NCBI GenBank assembly: GCA_964475955.1
Contig: CAYYZY010000307.1
Location: 1-5,478 of the forward strand
Direction of reading: 5' to 3'
Source of the DNA: DATKZH01 sp964475955
GTDB lineage: Bacteria; Planctomycetota; Planctomycetia; Pirellulales; Thermoguttaceae
Length of the DNA stretch: 5,478 bases
A program made the translations under genes and the position numbers. Positions 1 to 5,233 of the stretch are shown here, piece after piece. How positions within the stretch are numbered: position 1 is the first letter of the stretch; every line of letters starts with the position of its first letter. The notes below the pieces were generated by a model that made no database searches, was not told the origin of the DNA, and was given only the letters and a program-made list of their open reading frames with translations.

Positions 1-42
1 TTTACACCGTGGATGTCGGCGGTTCGAGTCCGTCATCGCCCA
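1..42 (+). tRNA. tRNA-Val (anticodon UAC), 3' portion, cut by window edge
   Basis: The window opens at tRNA position 32. The anticodon loop TTTACAC (1-7) has anticodon TAC at 3-5, which reads GUA valine codons. The 3' side of the anticodon stem is CGTGG (8-12) and the variable loop is ATGTC (13-17). The T arm is GGCGG / TTCGAGT / CCGTC (18-34) and pairs fully with one G-U. The acceptor 3' strand is ATCGCCC (35-41) and the discriminator base is A42. The next bases are CTT, so the CCA end is not encoded and must be added enzymatically. The D arm and 5' acceptor strand lie outside the window. The sequence closely resembles bacterial tRNA-Val(UAC) genes as I remember them. Confidence 0.87.
1..42. 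other. Candidate integration (att) site in the tRNA-Val 3' half
   Basis: Tyrosine recombinases of integrative elements commonly target the T-arm and acceptor 3' half of tRNA genes, and the int gene usually sits beside the site. Here an integrase C-terminal fragment points at tRNA-Val, and its frame runs antisense through the tRNA to a stop at 2-4, giving a GDDGLEPPTSTV tail. This suggests that the tRNA 3' half is the crossover region and that the element lay to the right. I saw no second copy of the tRNA 3' end elsewhere in the window, so the other att boundary is not visible here. Confidence 0.35.
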
Positions 43-427
43 CTTGAACCTGTGTATAGGCTCGCAAGCCCTCGCATTCCCCGGGAAATGCGGGGGCTTC
101 GCCTTTCGGTTGCGCGGCCTGACGACCCAATTCCGCCGGGTACTGCGCCGCTTTTTTCGTCGCCTGCTGGTAGTGCTCATCGGTGACCTGGAGATAGTGC
201 TCCATCGCGACCGGTCTGCTGTTGCCGATCCACGCACACGCCACGTGAACGGGGAACTGCTCGGCCAGCTCCGTCTCCCGGCTGGAGCGGAGGTTCTGCC
301 AGGGCTTCGGCCAGGGCTCGACGCCCGCCCGGCGGAGGATCTTCCGGAATTGCGTGCGGAGGCTGCAATTCCGCCAGCCGGCCTCGGTCTTCTGGGCCGC
401 GTGTCGCCACCGCGAAATACAGTACAG
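2..427 (-). pseudogene. Tyrosine recombinase (integrase), C-terminal catalytic remnant
   Basis: These are residues ~371-511 of the chimeric frame. The block carries the hallmarks I know from planctomycete site-specific integrases: AGWRNCSLRTQF (387-397 area), ILRRAGVEPWPKPW, then QNLRSSRETELAE with box II arginine R417, then FPVHVACAWIGNS (428-440), then EHYLQVTDEHY with the presumptive nucleophile Y448. The box II histidine position is glutamine (Q414) and the later His/Lys position is GNS. From memory both are common in this group and are not necessarily damage. The N-terminal DNA-binding domain and the first catalytic arginine are absent because sulfatase sequence replaces them, so it cannot recombine DNA alone. 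It abuts tRNA-Val, the usual place for an int gene. The junction lies near 425-430. An alternative, that this is simply the natural sulfatase C-terminus, fits the motifs poorly. Confidence 0.77.
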
Positions 428-1537
428 TTCGGCGCCGGCGTAGTCGAGAAAGGTCGGGGCGAAATCGACGTTGAGGACGACGTCGTCGACGACCGTGTTC
501 GGCTCGATTTCCGGCGGATAACGGACGACGAAGGGCATGCGGAGGCTCTCTTCGAGCATGAACCGCTTGTCGAAGTAGTTGTGTTCGCCGAGGAAGTAGC
601 CCTGGTCGCTGGTGCAGATTACGACGGTGTTGCGGTCGAGCTCGTGCCGGTCGAGGTAGTCGAGCACGCGGCCGACGTTCTCGTCGACGGCCCTTGCGCA
701 GCGGAGGAGGTCCTTGAGGAATTTCTGATACGTGGCACGGCGCACGGCCTGCGGGTCGTCGGTGTCGAGCCGGAGCTTGCCCGCGCCGTGCCCGCCGCGG
801 ACCATCCGCTCGGTGAGGATCTCCAGCGGCCAGCCCGGCACGACGGAGCCTCGAGGGCCGGTCGGGCCGAGGAGGGTCGGCGGCTCGGGCACGTCGACGT
901 CGTCGTAGAGCCCGGCGTGTCGGGCGGGGAACTGCCAGGGCTCGTGGGTGGCCTTGAAGTGGAGCATGAGGCAGAACGGTTTTTCGGCGTCGCGGCGGTC
1001 GAGCCAGGCCAGGGCCTTGTCGGTGAAGACGTCGGTCGAGTATCGCCCCTCTTGGACGGCGCCCTGGTCGAGGTCCATCTCGAACATCGCCGGGTCGTGG
1101 TAGCGGCCCTGGCCCCGGATGACGTTCCAGTAGTCGAACCCGGCCGGCCGTTTCTTGAGGTGCCATTTGCCGACCAGGGCGGTTTGGTAGCCGGCCTGCT
1201 GGAGCCGTTTGGCCACGTTGTCGGGCGCGGGATCGAGCGCCTCGCGGAGCGTCTTGATCCGGTTGACGTGGCTGTATTGGCCGGTGAGGATGCTCGCCCG
1301 GCTGGGCACGCAGATCGAGTTGGTGCAACAGCAGTTGGCCAGGCGCGCGCCTTCGCTTGCCAGGCGGTCGATGTTGGGCGTCGGGTCCAGCGGCGCGAGG
1401 CGGCTCTGATAGCACCCCCAGGCCTGGCTGGTGTGGTCGTCGCCCATGATGAAGACGATGTTCGGCTGGGTTTGTGGCGGCCCCTCGGAAACGCAGCAAA
1501 TCAATACTGCTGAGGCACTTGCGATCCAGGCAATCAT
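2..1537 (-). CDS. Chimeric ORF: truncated sulfatase fused to tyrosine-recombinase C-terminus
   Basis: This is a 511-residue open frame with an ATG start at 1537. Residues 1-16 are hydrophobic and signal-like but lack a basic N-terminus. Residues ~26-370 match the sulfatase alkaline-phosphatase fold. They include IVFIMGDDH (metal-binding D33 and D34), the CVPSR formylglycine motif at 76-80 with C76 the residue to be oxidised, GKWH at 123-126, the HFKATHEPW region (193-201), and TSDQGYFLGEH at 309-319 with K324 following. The overall pattern (FDYW, ITDKAL-like VFTDKAL, FDKRFMLEESLRMP) resembles N-acetylglucosamine-6-sulfatase or mucin-desulfating types, so the likely role would be exo-desulfation of glycans outside the cytoplasm. 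After FLDYAGAE (370) sulfatase similarity stops, and the usual C-terminal subdomain of roughly 120-140 residues is missing. Residues 371-465 belong to a different family (see the integrase entry), and the last 13 residues or so are antisense tRNA. No good Shine-Dalgarno sequence precedes the ATG. The product is probably non-functional or altered. The frame is certain; treating it as a single working gene is not. Confidence 0.82.
   Translation of the reverse strand: MIAWIASASAVLICCVSEGPPQTQPNIVFIMGDDHTSQAWGCYQSRLAPLDPTPNIDRLASEGARLANCCCTNSICVPSRASILTGQYSHVNRIKTLREALDPAPDNVAKRLQQAGYQTALVGKWHLKKRPAGFDYWNVIRGQGRYHDPAMFEMDLDQGAVQEGRYSTDVFTDKALAWLDRRDAEKPFCLMLHFKATHEPWQFPARHAGLYDDVDVPEPPTLLGPTGPRGSVVPGWPLEILTERMVRGGHGAGKLRLDTDDPQAVRRATYQKFLKDLLRCARAVDENVGRVLDYLDRHELDRNTVVICTSDQGYFLGEHNYFDKRFMLEESLRMPFVVRYPPEIEPNTVVDDVVLNVDFAPTFLDYAGAELYCISRWRHAAQKTEAGWRNCSLRTQFRKILRRAGVEPWPKPWQNLRSSRETELAEQFPVHVACAWIGNSRPVAMEHYLQVTDEHYQQATKKAAQYPAELGRQAAQPKGEAPAFPGECEGLRAYTQVQVGDDGLEPPTSTV
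64..102 (+). terminator. Stem-loop just downstream of tRNA-Val, terminator-like
   Basis: A 13-bp stem pairs 66-78 with 87-99 (one G-T pair) around an 8-base loop. It can be extended by 64-65 with 101-102 across a bulged base. It starts about 22 bases after the tRNA end and is followed by CGCCTTT rather than a clean T run. It may therefore end or protect the tRNA transcript without being a textbook intrinsic terminator. The same DNA is also read in the minus strand as part of the integrase-derived tail of the chimeric ORF, so it could instead be an arm of an integration site. Confidence 0.42.
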
Positions 1538-1906
1538 GGAAACTCGTGGAATCTCGTTAGTTTAGGAGGACATTTTGCAGGGACAACCAGAGGCAACAGG
1601 GACGATGAGGGACCAATCCGGCCGGAGCTTTGCCTGCTTACTGCTATGCCCATGGCGGAGGGGCCGTCCCCCCGGCGGTGCTGCGTTCTTCGTTCACGGG
1701 GCGCTACCTTGCCCTGGGATTCCGTCCCCGCCATCCAACATAGCGCCTCTGGGGAACCGACCAGTAACCCGTTCAGATTTAGCCCGGAATCGCCGACCAG
1801 ACAACCGAGGCGGGTCTGGGCGTCCAAGCAGCGAGAAGCACCCCCGATGACAACCGCCCGGATCGCCTGCCGCTTTCGGGAGCTACCGTAGCGGGGCCCG
1901 CGGCGG
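1538..1906. other. Intergenic gap, no supported gene; one weak stem-loop
   Basis: This non-coding stretch separates the tyrS terminator from the sulfatase start. Frames crossing it are extensions of shadow frames and show no family motif. One imperfect stem-loop pairs GGGGCGCTA (1698-1706) with TAGCGCCTC (1741-1749, one G-T) around a 34-base C-rich loop. Its style is like the dispersed repeats common in such genomes, but no second copy is in the window. I found no convincing sigma-70 promoter for the sulfatase. Confidence 0.3.
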
Positions 1907-1927
1907 AAAACGACCAGGAATGGTCGT
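1907..1927 (-). terminator. Intrinsic terminator after tyrS
   Basis: Read on the minus strand, a perfect 7-bp stem ACGACCA / TGGTCGT (1927-1921 with 1916-1910) closes a TTCC loop, and the stem runs directly into a T tract (1910-1907). It lies 17 bases beyond the tyrS stop. Stem, tetraloop and T run fit a Rho-independent terminator that ends the ispD-to-tyrS transcription direction and insulates the sulfatase frame. Confidence 0.72.
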
Positions 1928-1943
1928 CGGTCGAAGGCGCCGC

Positions 1944-3239
1944 TCAGAACCGCAACAGGGCGTACTTTTTCTTGCCGGCGCGGAGGACCATCATGGTTTC
2001 GCTGGCCAGGTCGTCGGGGCCGAGTCGGGCGTCGACGTCCTCGATGCGGCGGTCGTTCACGTAGGCCCCGCCTTGCGCGACCAGGCGCCGGGCCTCGCTT
2101 TTCGACTTGGCCAATCCGGCCTCGAAGAAGGCGTCGATCACCCCAAGCCCCTCGCCTTCGAGGCGCTCGTGCGCAAGCTCCCGGCTGGGGACGTCGGCGT
2201 AGATCCGGCGGAGCTCGGCGTCGGTCTTCCGGGTCGCCGGTTCCGATGAGGTCGACGCCGGGAACAACGCCTCGGTCGCCCGTTGGGCCGCCGCCACGCC
2301 CTCGTCGCCGTGGACCAGGCGCGTCAGCTCGGTGGCCAGGCGACGCTGGGCCTCGCGGCGCCCCGGGTCGTCTTGGTGCCGGGCGATCACCGCGTCGACC
2401 TCCTCCCGCTCCAGGTCGGTGAAGAAGCGGAGGCACGTGTCGACGTCGGCGTCGTCGAGGTTGATCCAGTACTGGTAGAACTGGTACGGGCTGGTCCGCT
2501 CGGGGTCGAGCCACACGGCGCCCGACTCGGTCTTGCCCATCTTCGTGCCGTCGGCCTTGGTCAACAGCGGGCAGGTCATGCCGTAGAGCTGCACGGAGCG
2601 GAGCCGCCGGGCGAGGTCGATGCCGGCCGTAATGTTTCCCCACTGATCGCTCCCGCCCACCTGGATCTCGCAGCCGTAGTGCTCGTTGAGGTGGACGAAG
2701 TCGTACGCCTGGAGCAGCATGTAGCTGAACTCGGTGTAGCTCAGCCCGGCGTCGCTCCGCTCCAGCCGGCTGCGCACCGAGTCCTTGGCGAGCATCACGT
2801 TGACGGGGAAGTGTTTGCCCACGTCGCGCAGGAACTCGAGGTAGCCGAACCGGCCCATCCAGTCGTAGTTGTTCACGAGGACGGCCGGGCCGGGGCCGGC
2901 CTCGAAATCGAGGAACCGGCGGAGCTGCTTCTCCATGCCGGCGATGTTCGCCCGGATCGCCTCTTCGGAAAGCAGCACGCGCTCTTCGCTCTTGCCGCTC
3001 GGGTCGCCGATCATTCCGGTGGCGCCGCCGACCAGGGCGATGGGCCGGTGGCCGCACTGCTGGAAGCGCCGCAGGATCATCAGGGCGACGAGGTGGCCGA
3101 CGTGCAGGCTGTCGGCCGTGGGGTCGAAGCCGGCGTAGACGGTGCGCGGCTTCTCGTCGAGCCAGCGGGGGAGGTTTTCGTCGTCGGTCGTCTGGTTGAC
3201 CAGCCGCCGCCAGGAGAGTTCTTGGAAGATGGAGGGCAT
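1944..3239 (-). CDS. tyrS: Tyrosyl-tRNA synthetase
   Basis: This class I cytoplasmic enzyme (431 residues, usual bacterial length) activates tyrosine with ATP and charges tRNA-Tyr. The substrate pocket begins YAGFDPTADSL (35-45) and is followed by the HIGH signature as HVGH (46-49). GGATGMIGDPSGKSEER is at 71-87. The tyrosine-binding helix has Y173, Q177 and D180, and QVGGSDQWGN lies at 193-202. The KMSKS loop appears as KMGKT (233-237). A C-terminal S4 RNA-binding domain runs from about 364 to the end (AKSKSEARRLVAQGGAYVND). The N-terminus (FQELSWRRLVNQTT) begins as in related TyrS proteins, which supports the ATG at 3237-3239. No Shine-Dalgarno sequence is present: the DNA upstream is a tandem heptamer block that ends five bases before the ATG. 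The gene follows the four-helix-bundle gene by 40 bases and has a terminator 17 bases after its stop, so it is probably last in the transcript. All catalytic motifs are present. Confidence 0.97.
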   Translation of the reverse strand: MPSIFQELSWRRLVNQTTDDENLPRWLDEKPRTVYAGFDPTADSLHVGHLVALMILRRFQQCGHRPIALVGGATGMIGDPSGKSEERVLLSEEAIRANIAGMEKQLRRFLDFEAGPGPAVLVNNYDWMGRFGYLEFLRDVGKHFPVNVMLAKDSVRSRLERSDAGLSYTEFSYMLLQAYDFVHLNEHYGCEIQVGGSDQWGNITAGIDLARRLRSVQLYGMTCPLLTKADGTKMGKTESGAVWLDPERTSPYQFYQYWINLDDADVDTCLRFFTDLEREEVDAVIARHQDDPGRREAQRRLATELTRLVHGDEGVAAAQRATEALFPASTSSEPATRKTDAELRRIYADVPSRELAHERLEGEGLGVIDAFFEAGLAKSKSEARRLVAQGGAYVNDRRIEDVDARLGPDDLASETMMVLRAGKKKYALLRF

Positions 3240-3244
3240 GGGAT

Positions 3245-3279
3245 TGGGGAGTGGGGAGTGGGGAGTGGGGAGTGGGGAG
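3245..3279. repeat. Five perfect tandem TGGGGAG heptamers upstream of tyrS
   Basis: Five exact 7-base units fill 35 of the 40 bases between the stop of the four-helix-bundle gene (3280-3282) and the tyrS ATG. The plus strand has five GGGG runs spaced by AGT, a strong G-quadruplex pattern. The plus strand is the template for both neighbours, so the transcript carries the C-rich complement. The block occupies the place where a tyrS ribosome binding site would be expected. Confidence 0.95.
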
Positions 3280-3663
3280 TTACGAGGGAGGGCGGTCGCG
3301 CTTGTTGCGAGTGAGAGACGCTTTGAGGCCGGTGAGGAGGCGGCTCAACTCGTCGGTGGAAGCCGTGAGTCGGGATTCCTCGGATAGGTCGATGTATCCG
3401 AGTCGTTGGGCGATCAGCACTTGGGTCTCGACTTCCTTGACGGAACCTCGCGCAATGGAAAGGAACCGGACGAAGTCCGCCACGGAATCGCGGCCCTGGC
3501 CCTCCGCGATGTTCGACGGAATGGAGACGGCCGCCCGCCGCATCTGGCCGGTCAGGCCGTACAACTCCTCCCGTGGAAACGACGCCGTGGTCCGATAGAG
3601 CGACGTCACAAAATCCATCGCCTTCTGCCAAACGATCAGTCTCCGATAATCCCTACCCGGCAT
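3280..3663 (-). CDS. Four-helix-bundle protein, S23/23S rRNA intervening-sequence (IVP) family
   Basis: The protein has 127 residues, the usual size for this family (TIGR02436/PF05635 type). Conserved features are LIVWQKAMDFV at 9-19, FP-E--YGL at 29-37, the signature QMRRAAVSIPSNIAEG at 40-55, FVRFLSIARGS at 64-74 and E-ETQ--IA at 77-85. The family forms a small helical bundle, first met as ORFs inside 23S rRNA intervening sequences, and it is related to Avd proteins of diversity-generating retroelements. Its general molecular role is not settled. The ATG at 3661-3663 is preferred over an in-frame upstream start at 3720 because the fold begins here and GGAGG (3675-3671) sits 7 bases before it. 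It lies between ispD and tyrS, two genes it has no known link with. A heptamer block on one side and an oppositely oriented C-rich tract on the other suggest insertion. No rRNA or reverse transcriptase is nearby. Confidence 0.92.
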   Translation of the reverse strand: MPGRDYRRLIVWQKAMDFVTSLYRTTASFPREELYGLTGQMRRAAVSIPSNIAEGQGRDSVADFVRFLSIARGSVKEVETQVLIAQRLGYIDLSEESRLTASTDELSRLLTGLKASLTRNKRDRPPS

Positions 3664-3760
3664 GACTCGCCCTCCCTCGATACCTGTTGCTCGCTTTCTG
3701 ACCGGGCCCACACGGCCCAACGCCGTCCCATCCTACCTCGCCCGAACCTAAAACTCCATA

Positions 3761-3794
3761 CTCCCCTTTCCCCCCTCCCCTCTCCCCCCTCCCC
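3761..3794. repeat. C-rich tract downstream of ispD, G-quadruplex-prone in the transcript
   Basis: The plus strand has C runs of 4, 6, 4, 6 and 4 bases separated by TTT, T, TCT and T. Read in the direction of ispD transcription this is a GGGG-rich tract starting 2 bases after the ispD stop codon, so the mRNA could fold a quadruplex there. The tract is an irregular, inverted-orientation counterpart of the heptamer block at 3245-3279, and the pair brackets the four-helix-bundle gene and its leader. Confidence 0.8.
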
Positions 3795-3796
3795 AC

Positions 3797-4537
3797 TCAC
3801 CTCCACACGTCGTCATCCTGGAACGGATGCACCGGGCCTTTCAGCTTGGGTTTGGGGAGGGCCTTCACGGCCTGCTCGGCGAGGCGGAGGTCTTCCTTGG
3901 TGGCGATCTTGAGGTTGATGGGCGAGCCGGGGACGAGGGTGACGGCGTGGCCGAGCCGCTCGACGAGCTGGGCGTCGTCGGTCGCCTGGAAGCCCTCGCG
4001 CTTCGCGTAGGCCTCCAGGAGCAGCTCGCGGCGGAATACTTGGGGCGTTTGGGCTTCCCAGAGGTCCTGGCGGGAGACGGTCTCCCGGATCGTGCGGTCG
4101 CCGCCGGCGCGCTTTAGCGTGCCGGCCACGGGCACCGCGAAGATGGCCGCGCCGGAGCGCTCGGCGGCCTGGAATATCTTGTCGACCCACTGGTTGGCCA
4201 GGCAGGGCCGGGCGGCGTCGTGCACGCAGACGAAGTCCGCGTCGGCCTTCACCCGGGACAGCGCGTTTTCGACCGAGTCGGACCGCTCGGCGCCGCCTTC
4301 GACCACGTCGATCCCCAGGATGGCCACGTTCGAGGAGAACTTGAAGTTGAAGTACTCGCGGTCGTCGCGGCCGATGACCAGGATCGTCTGCACGACGTCG
4401 TCGCGATTGAGGAACCGCTCGGCCGAGTGGAGCCACACGGCCCGGCCGCCCAGCATCGCGTACGGCTTCTTGTAGTGGGGGTCCTTGAACCGGCTGCTCT
4501 TGCCGGCCGCCGGCAGGATCACGGCGAACTTGGCCAC
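3797..4537 (-). CDS. ispD: 2-C-methyl-D-erythritol 4-phosphate cytidylyltransferase
   Basis: The product transfers CMP from CTP to methylerythritol phosphate, the third step of the MEP isoprenoid pathway, in the cytoplasm. Its 246 residues are close to the usual 230-240. The nucleotide-binding start is LPAAGKSSRF (8-17) with KKP at 23-25. GGAERSDSVENAL is at 81-93, the family signature VHDAARP at 105-111, TLK at 140-142, LWEAQTPQVF at 159-168, ATDDAQLVE at 185-193 and NLKIATKEDL at 208-217. The start is a GTG (4537-4535). It is chosen because the fold starts at residue 4 and GGAGG (4550-4546) lies 8 bases upstream. The last ~20 residues (PKPKLKGPVHPFQDDDVWR) are a basic-then-acidic extension beyond the core. 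A candidate promoter lies 40-70 bases upstream. I see no ispF nearby or fused. Confidence 0.95.
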   Translation of the reverse strand: MAKFAVILPAAGKSSRFKDPHYKKPYAMLGGRAVWLHSAERFLNRDDVVQTILVIGRDDREYFNFKFSSNVAILGIDVVEGGAERSDSVENALSRVKADADFVCVHDAARPCLANQWVDKIFQAAERSGAAIFAVPVAGTLKRAGGDRTIRETVSRQDLWEAQTPQVFRRELLLEAYAKREGFQATDDAQLVERLGHAVTLVPGSPINLKIATKEDLRLAEQAVKALPKPKLKGPVHPFQDDDVWR

Positions 4538-4582
4538 GGCAGGCGCCTCCGCTCGGGGGTCGAACGCGGTCTCGAATCCCCC

Positions 4583-4610
4583 ATTGTGGCGATTGGGCGG
4601 GGGGCGTCAA
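4583..4610 (-). promoter_or_regulatory. Candidate sigma-70-type promoter for ispD
   Basis: On the minus strand, TTGACG (4610-4605, five of six to consensus) is followed after 16 bases by CACAAT (4588-4583, four of six). This would start transcription near 4576, about 40 bases before the ispD GTG. It is a pattern match only, though well placed. Transcription could continue through the four-helix-bundle gene and tyrS to the terminator at 1907-1927. Confidence 0.45.
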
Positions 4611-4632
4611 GACGGGAACGGCGAGAAGTGCG

Positions 4633-4659
4633 ACCGCGGAGGGCACCGAGGACACGGAG
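4633..4659 (+). repeat. Diverged third copy of the CACAGAGG-type dispersed repeat
   Basis: These 27 bases end GAGGACACGGAG and align to the copies at 5256-5281 (same orientation) and 5422-5447 (opposite orientation), with about 23 of 27 positions matching the latter after one gap. The repeat's consensus strand reads roughly ACCACAGAGGCACAGAGG followed by ACACGGAG. I recall such sequences scattered in planctomycete and related genomes, often near small accessory genes. Confidence 0.65.
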
Positions 4660-4664
4660 ATTGG

Positions 4665-4749
4665 GAGTAGGTCAGGCTCCGCCTGACAGGCTCCTATTTC
4701 GCGGGAAGCCGGGCGCACCGCTTCGGCGAAGCCGGAGCCTCACCTATTC
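4665..4749. repeat. Nested palindromic repeat, REP/BIME-like
   Basis: The inner hairpin GTCAGGC / TCC / GCCTGAC (4671-4687) has a perfect 7-bp stem and a 3-base loop. Outer arms GAGTAGGTCAGGCTCC (4665-4680) and 4734-4749 are inverted copies matching at 14 of 16 positions. Because the left arm is shared, two alternative folds compete. A further small palindrome GCTTC / GGC / GAAGC sits at 4720-4732. No coding sequence is visible. The make-up is that of an extragenic dispersed palindromic unit. Confidence 0.7.
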
Positions 4750-4785
4750 GACTCGTCGTGGTTTCGCTCCAGGAACCAGACGCCA

Positions 4786-4802
4786 TGATCGCGGAGCGAT
4801 CA
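4786..4802. repeat. Small perfect hairpin, REP-like
   Basis: TGATCGC / GGA / GCGATCA is a perfect 7-bp stem with a 3-base loop. Its centre is the reverse complement of GCTCCGC, the same core as the hairpin at 4671-4687, with different outer bases. That suggests members of one extragenic palindrome class. Confidence 0.6.
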
Positions 4803-4862
4803 GCGGCTATCCACGGATTGTAGCGCATGAGCGACACGCCGCTCGTCGGCATCAGCGGGAAT

Positions 4863-4879
4863 GGTGCGTTTCACGTACC
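4863..4879. repeat. Small imperfect hairpin next to a truncated ORF
   Basis: GGTGCGT / TTC / ACGTACC forms a 7-position stem with one mismatch and a 3-base loop, the same architecture as the hairpins at 4671 and 4786. It begins 9 bases past the stop codon of the DUF2283-like remnant (minus sense), close to where that reading frame loses its family match. Confidence 0.45.
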
Positions 4880-4887
4880 CTACTTGC

Positions 4888-5085
4888 TCATGGCTGCGAA
4901 CCAGCGTAGTCGACCAGGAGAACGTCGGTCTCCGCTTCTTCGGTGCGCGCGACTTCTCGTTCGGAAAGCCCGACGTAGAGCGATTCGAGCGTCCCGTCGT
5001 CGCGCCCGCTCACCGACAACTGAAATCCAACGGACTCTTGCAGCTCCGACAAGGAGTGCAAGGTCCAGAATGCGGATACGATCCT
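4888..5085 (-). pseudogene. DUF2283-like protein remnant, truncated at both ends
   Basis: The minus-strand frame ending at 4888-4890 contains a stretch (about 5030-4905) reading DDGTLESLYVGLSEREVA then RTEEAETDVLLVDYAG. This matches the start and middle of DUF2283 proteins as I remember them (a Y-x-x-LS strand, V-A-x-T-x-E, then VL-x-DY). The expected ending, a G-x-LVGIEIL strand, is missing: the frame stops at SQP and no other frame restores it. No ATG or GTG is close to a sensible start. The longer frame continues upstream to 5340 but crosses a repeat arm and looks non-coding there. Third positions are GC-rich, consistent with former coding. It could still be a short novel protein, but a decayed gene is more likely. 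Confidence 0.5.
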
Positions 5086-5151
5086 GATGAACTCGTCGGT
5101 CTCTTCGGCGATCGCCGCCAACCGCCTCCTGGCCGACAACCTCCTCTCCAG

Positions 5152-5220
5152 CCGCTTCGCGACTGCCTGGCGCAGTGGCTGTTCACCGTCTGCCGGAACA
5201 GGGCGGTGGACGTGCTTCGC
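5152..5220 (+). pseudogene. ECF-type RNA polymerase sigma factor scrap (region 2)
   Basis: One plus-strand frame reads PLRDCLAQ followed by WLFTVCRNRAVDVLR, matching region 2.3-2.4 of sigma-70 family factors (W-L-F-x-V-x-R-N-R-A-x-D-x-L-R), the part that opens and reads the -10 element. Upstream and downstream codons lose all similarity, and a stop follows at 5248-5250. Fourteen bases after the match a repeat element begins. I read it as a short relic of a sigma gene interrupted or replaced by repeats. The match covers only about 20 residues, so chance is not fully excluded. Confidence 0.42.
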
Positions 5221-5233
5221 AGTGGTTTCGGTC

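Noticed and set aside
44..1513. A 489-residue plus-strand open frame opposite the sulfatase
   Set aside because: It is an antisense shadow created by GC-rich codon use. Its translation is low-complexity (Val, Gly, Arg, Glu-rich) with no family motif, while the minus frame has clear sulfatase motifs.
1489..1537. Lipoprotein signal (CC at residues 14-15) in the sulfatase
   Set aside because: The residue before the candidate lipid cysteine is Cys rather than Gly, Ala or Ser, and the N-terminus has no positive charge. Export is plausible but a lipobox is not supported.
1534..3057. A 507-residue minus-strand frame running through tyrS into the gap
   Set aside because: It is an out-of-frame, arginine/proline-rich shadow of tyrS. 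All synthetase motifs are in the other frame.
3245..3279. CRISPR-like repeat array
   Set aside because: The units are 7-base head-to-tail repeats with no spacers and no cas genes. This is a simple tandem repeat.
2283..3314. A 343-residue plus-strand frame opposite tyrS
   Set aside because: It is an antisense shadow without motifs, and its tail is translation of the tandem heptamer.
3280..3663. Diversity-generating retroelement or rRNA intervening sequence, suggested by the four-helix-bundle gene
   Set aside because: No reverse transcriptase, variable/template repeat pair or 23S rRNA sequence is present, so only the family relationship can be claimed.
3813..4718. A 301-residue minus-strand frame overlapping ispD
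   Set aside because: It is an out-of-frame shadow. Its N-terminus is translation of the REP-like palindrome and the CACAGAGG-type repeat.
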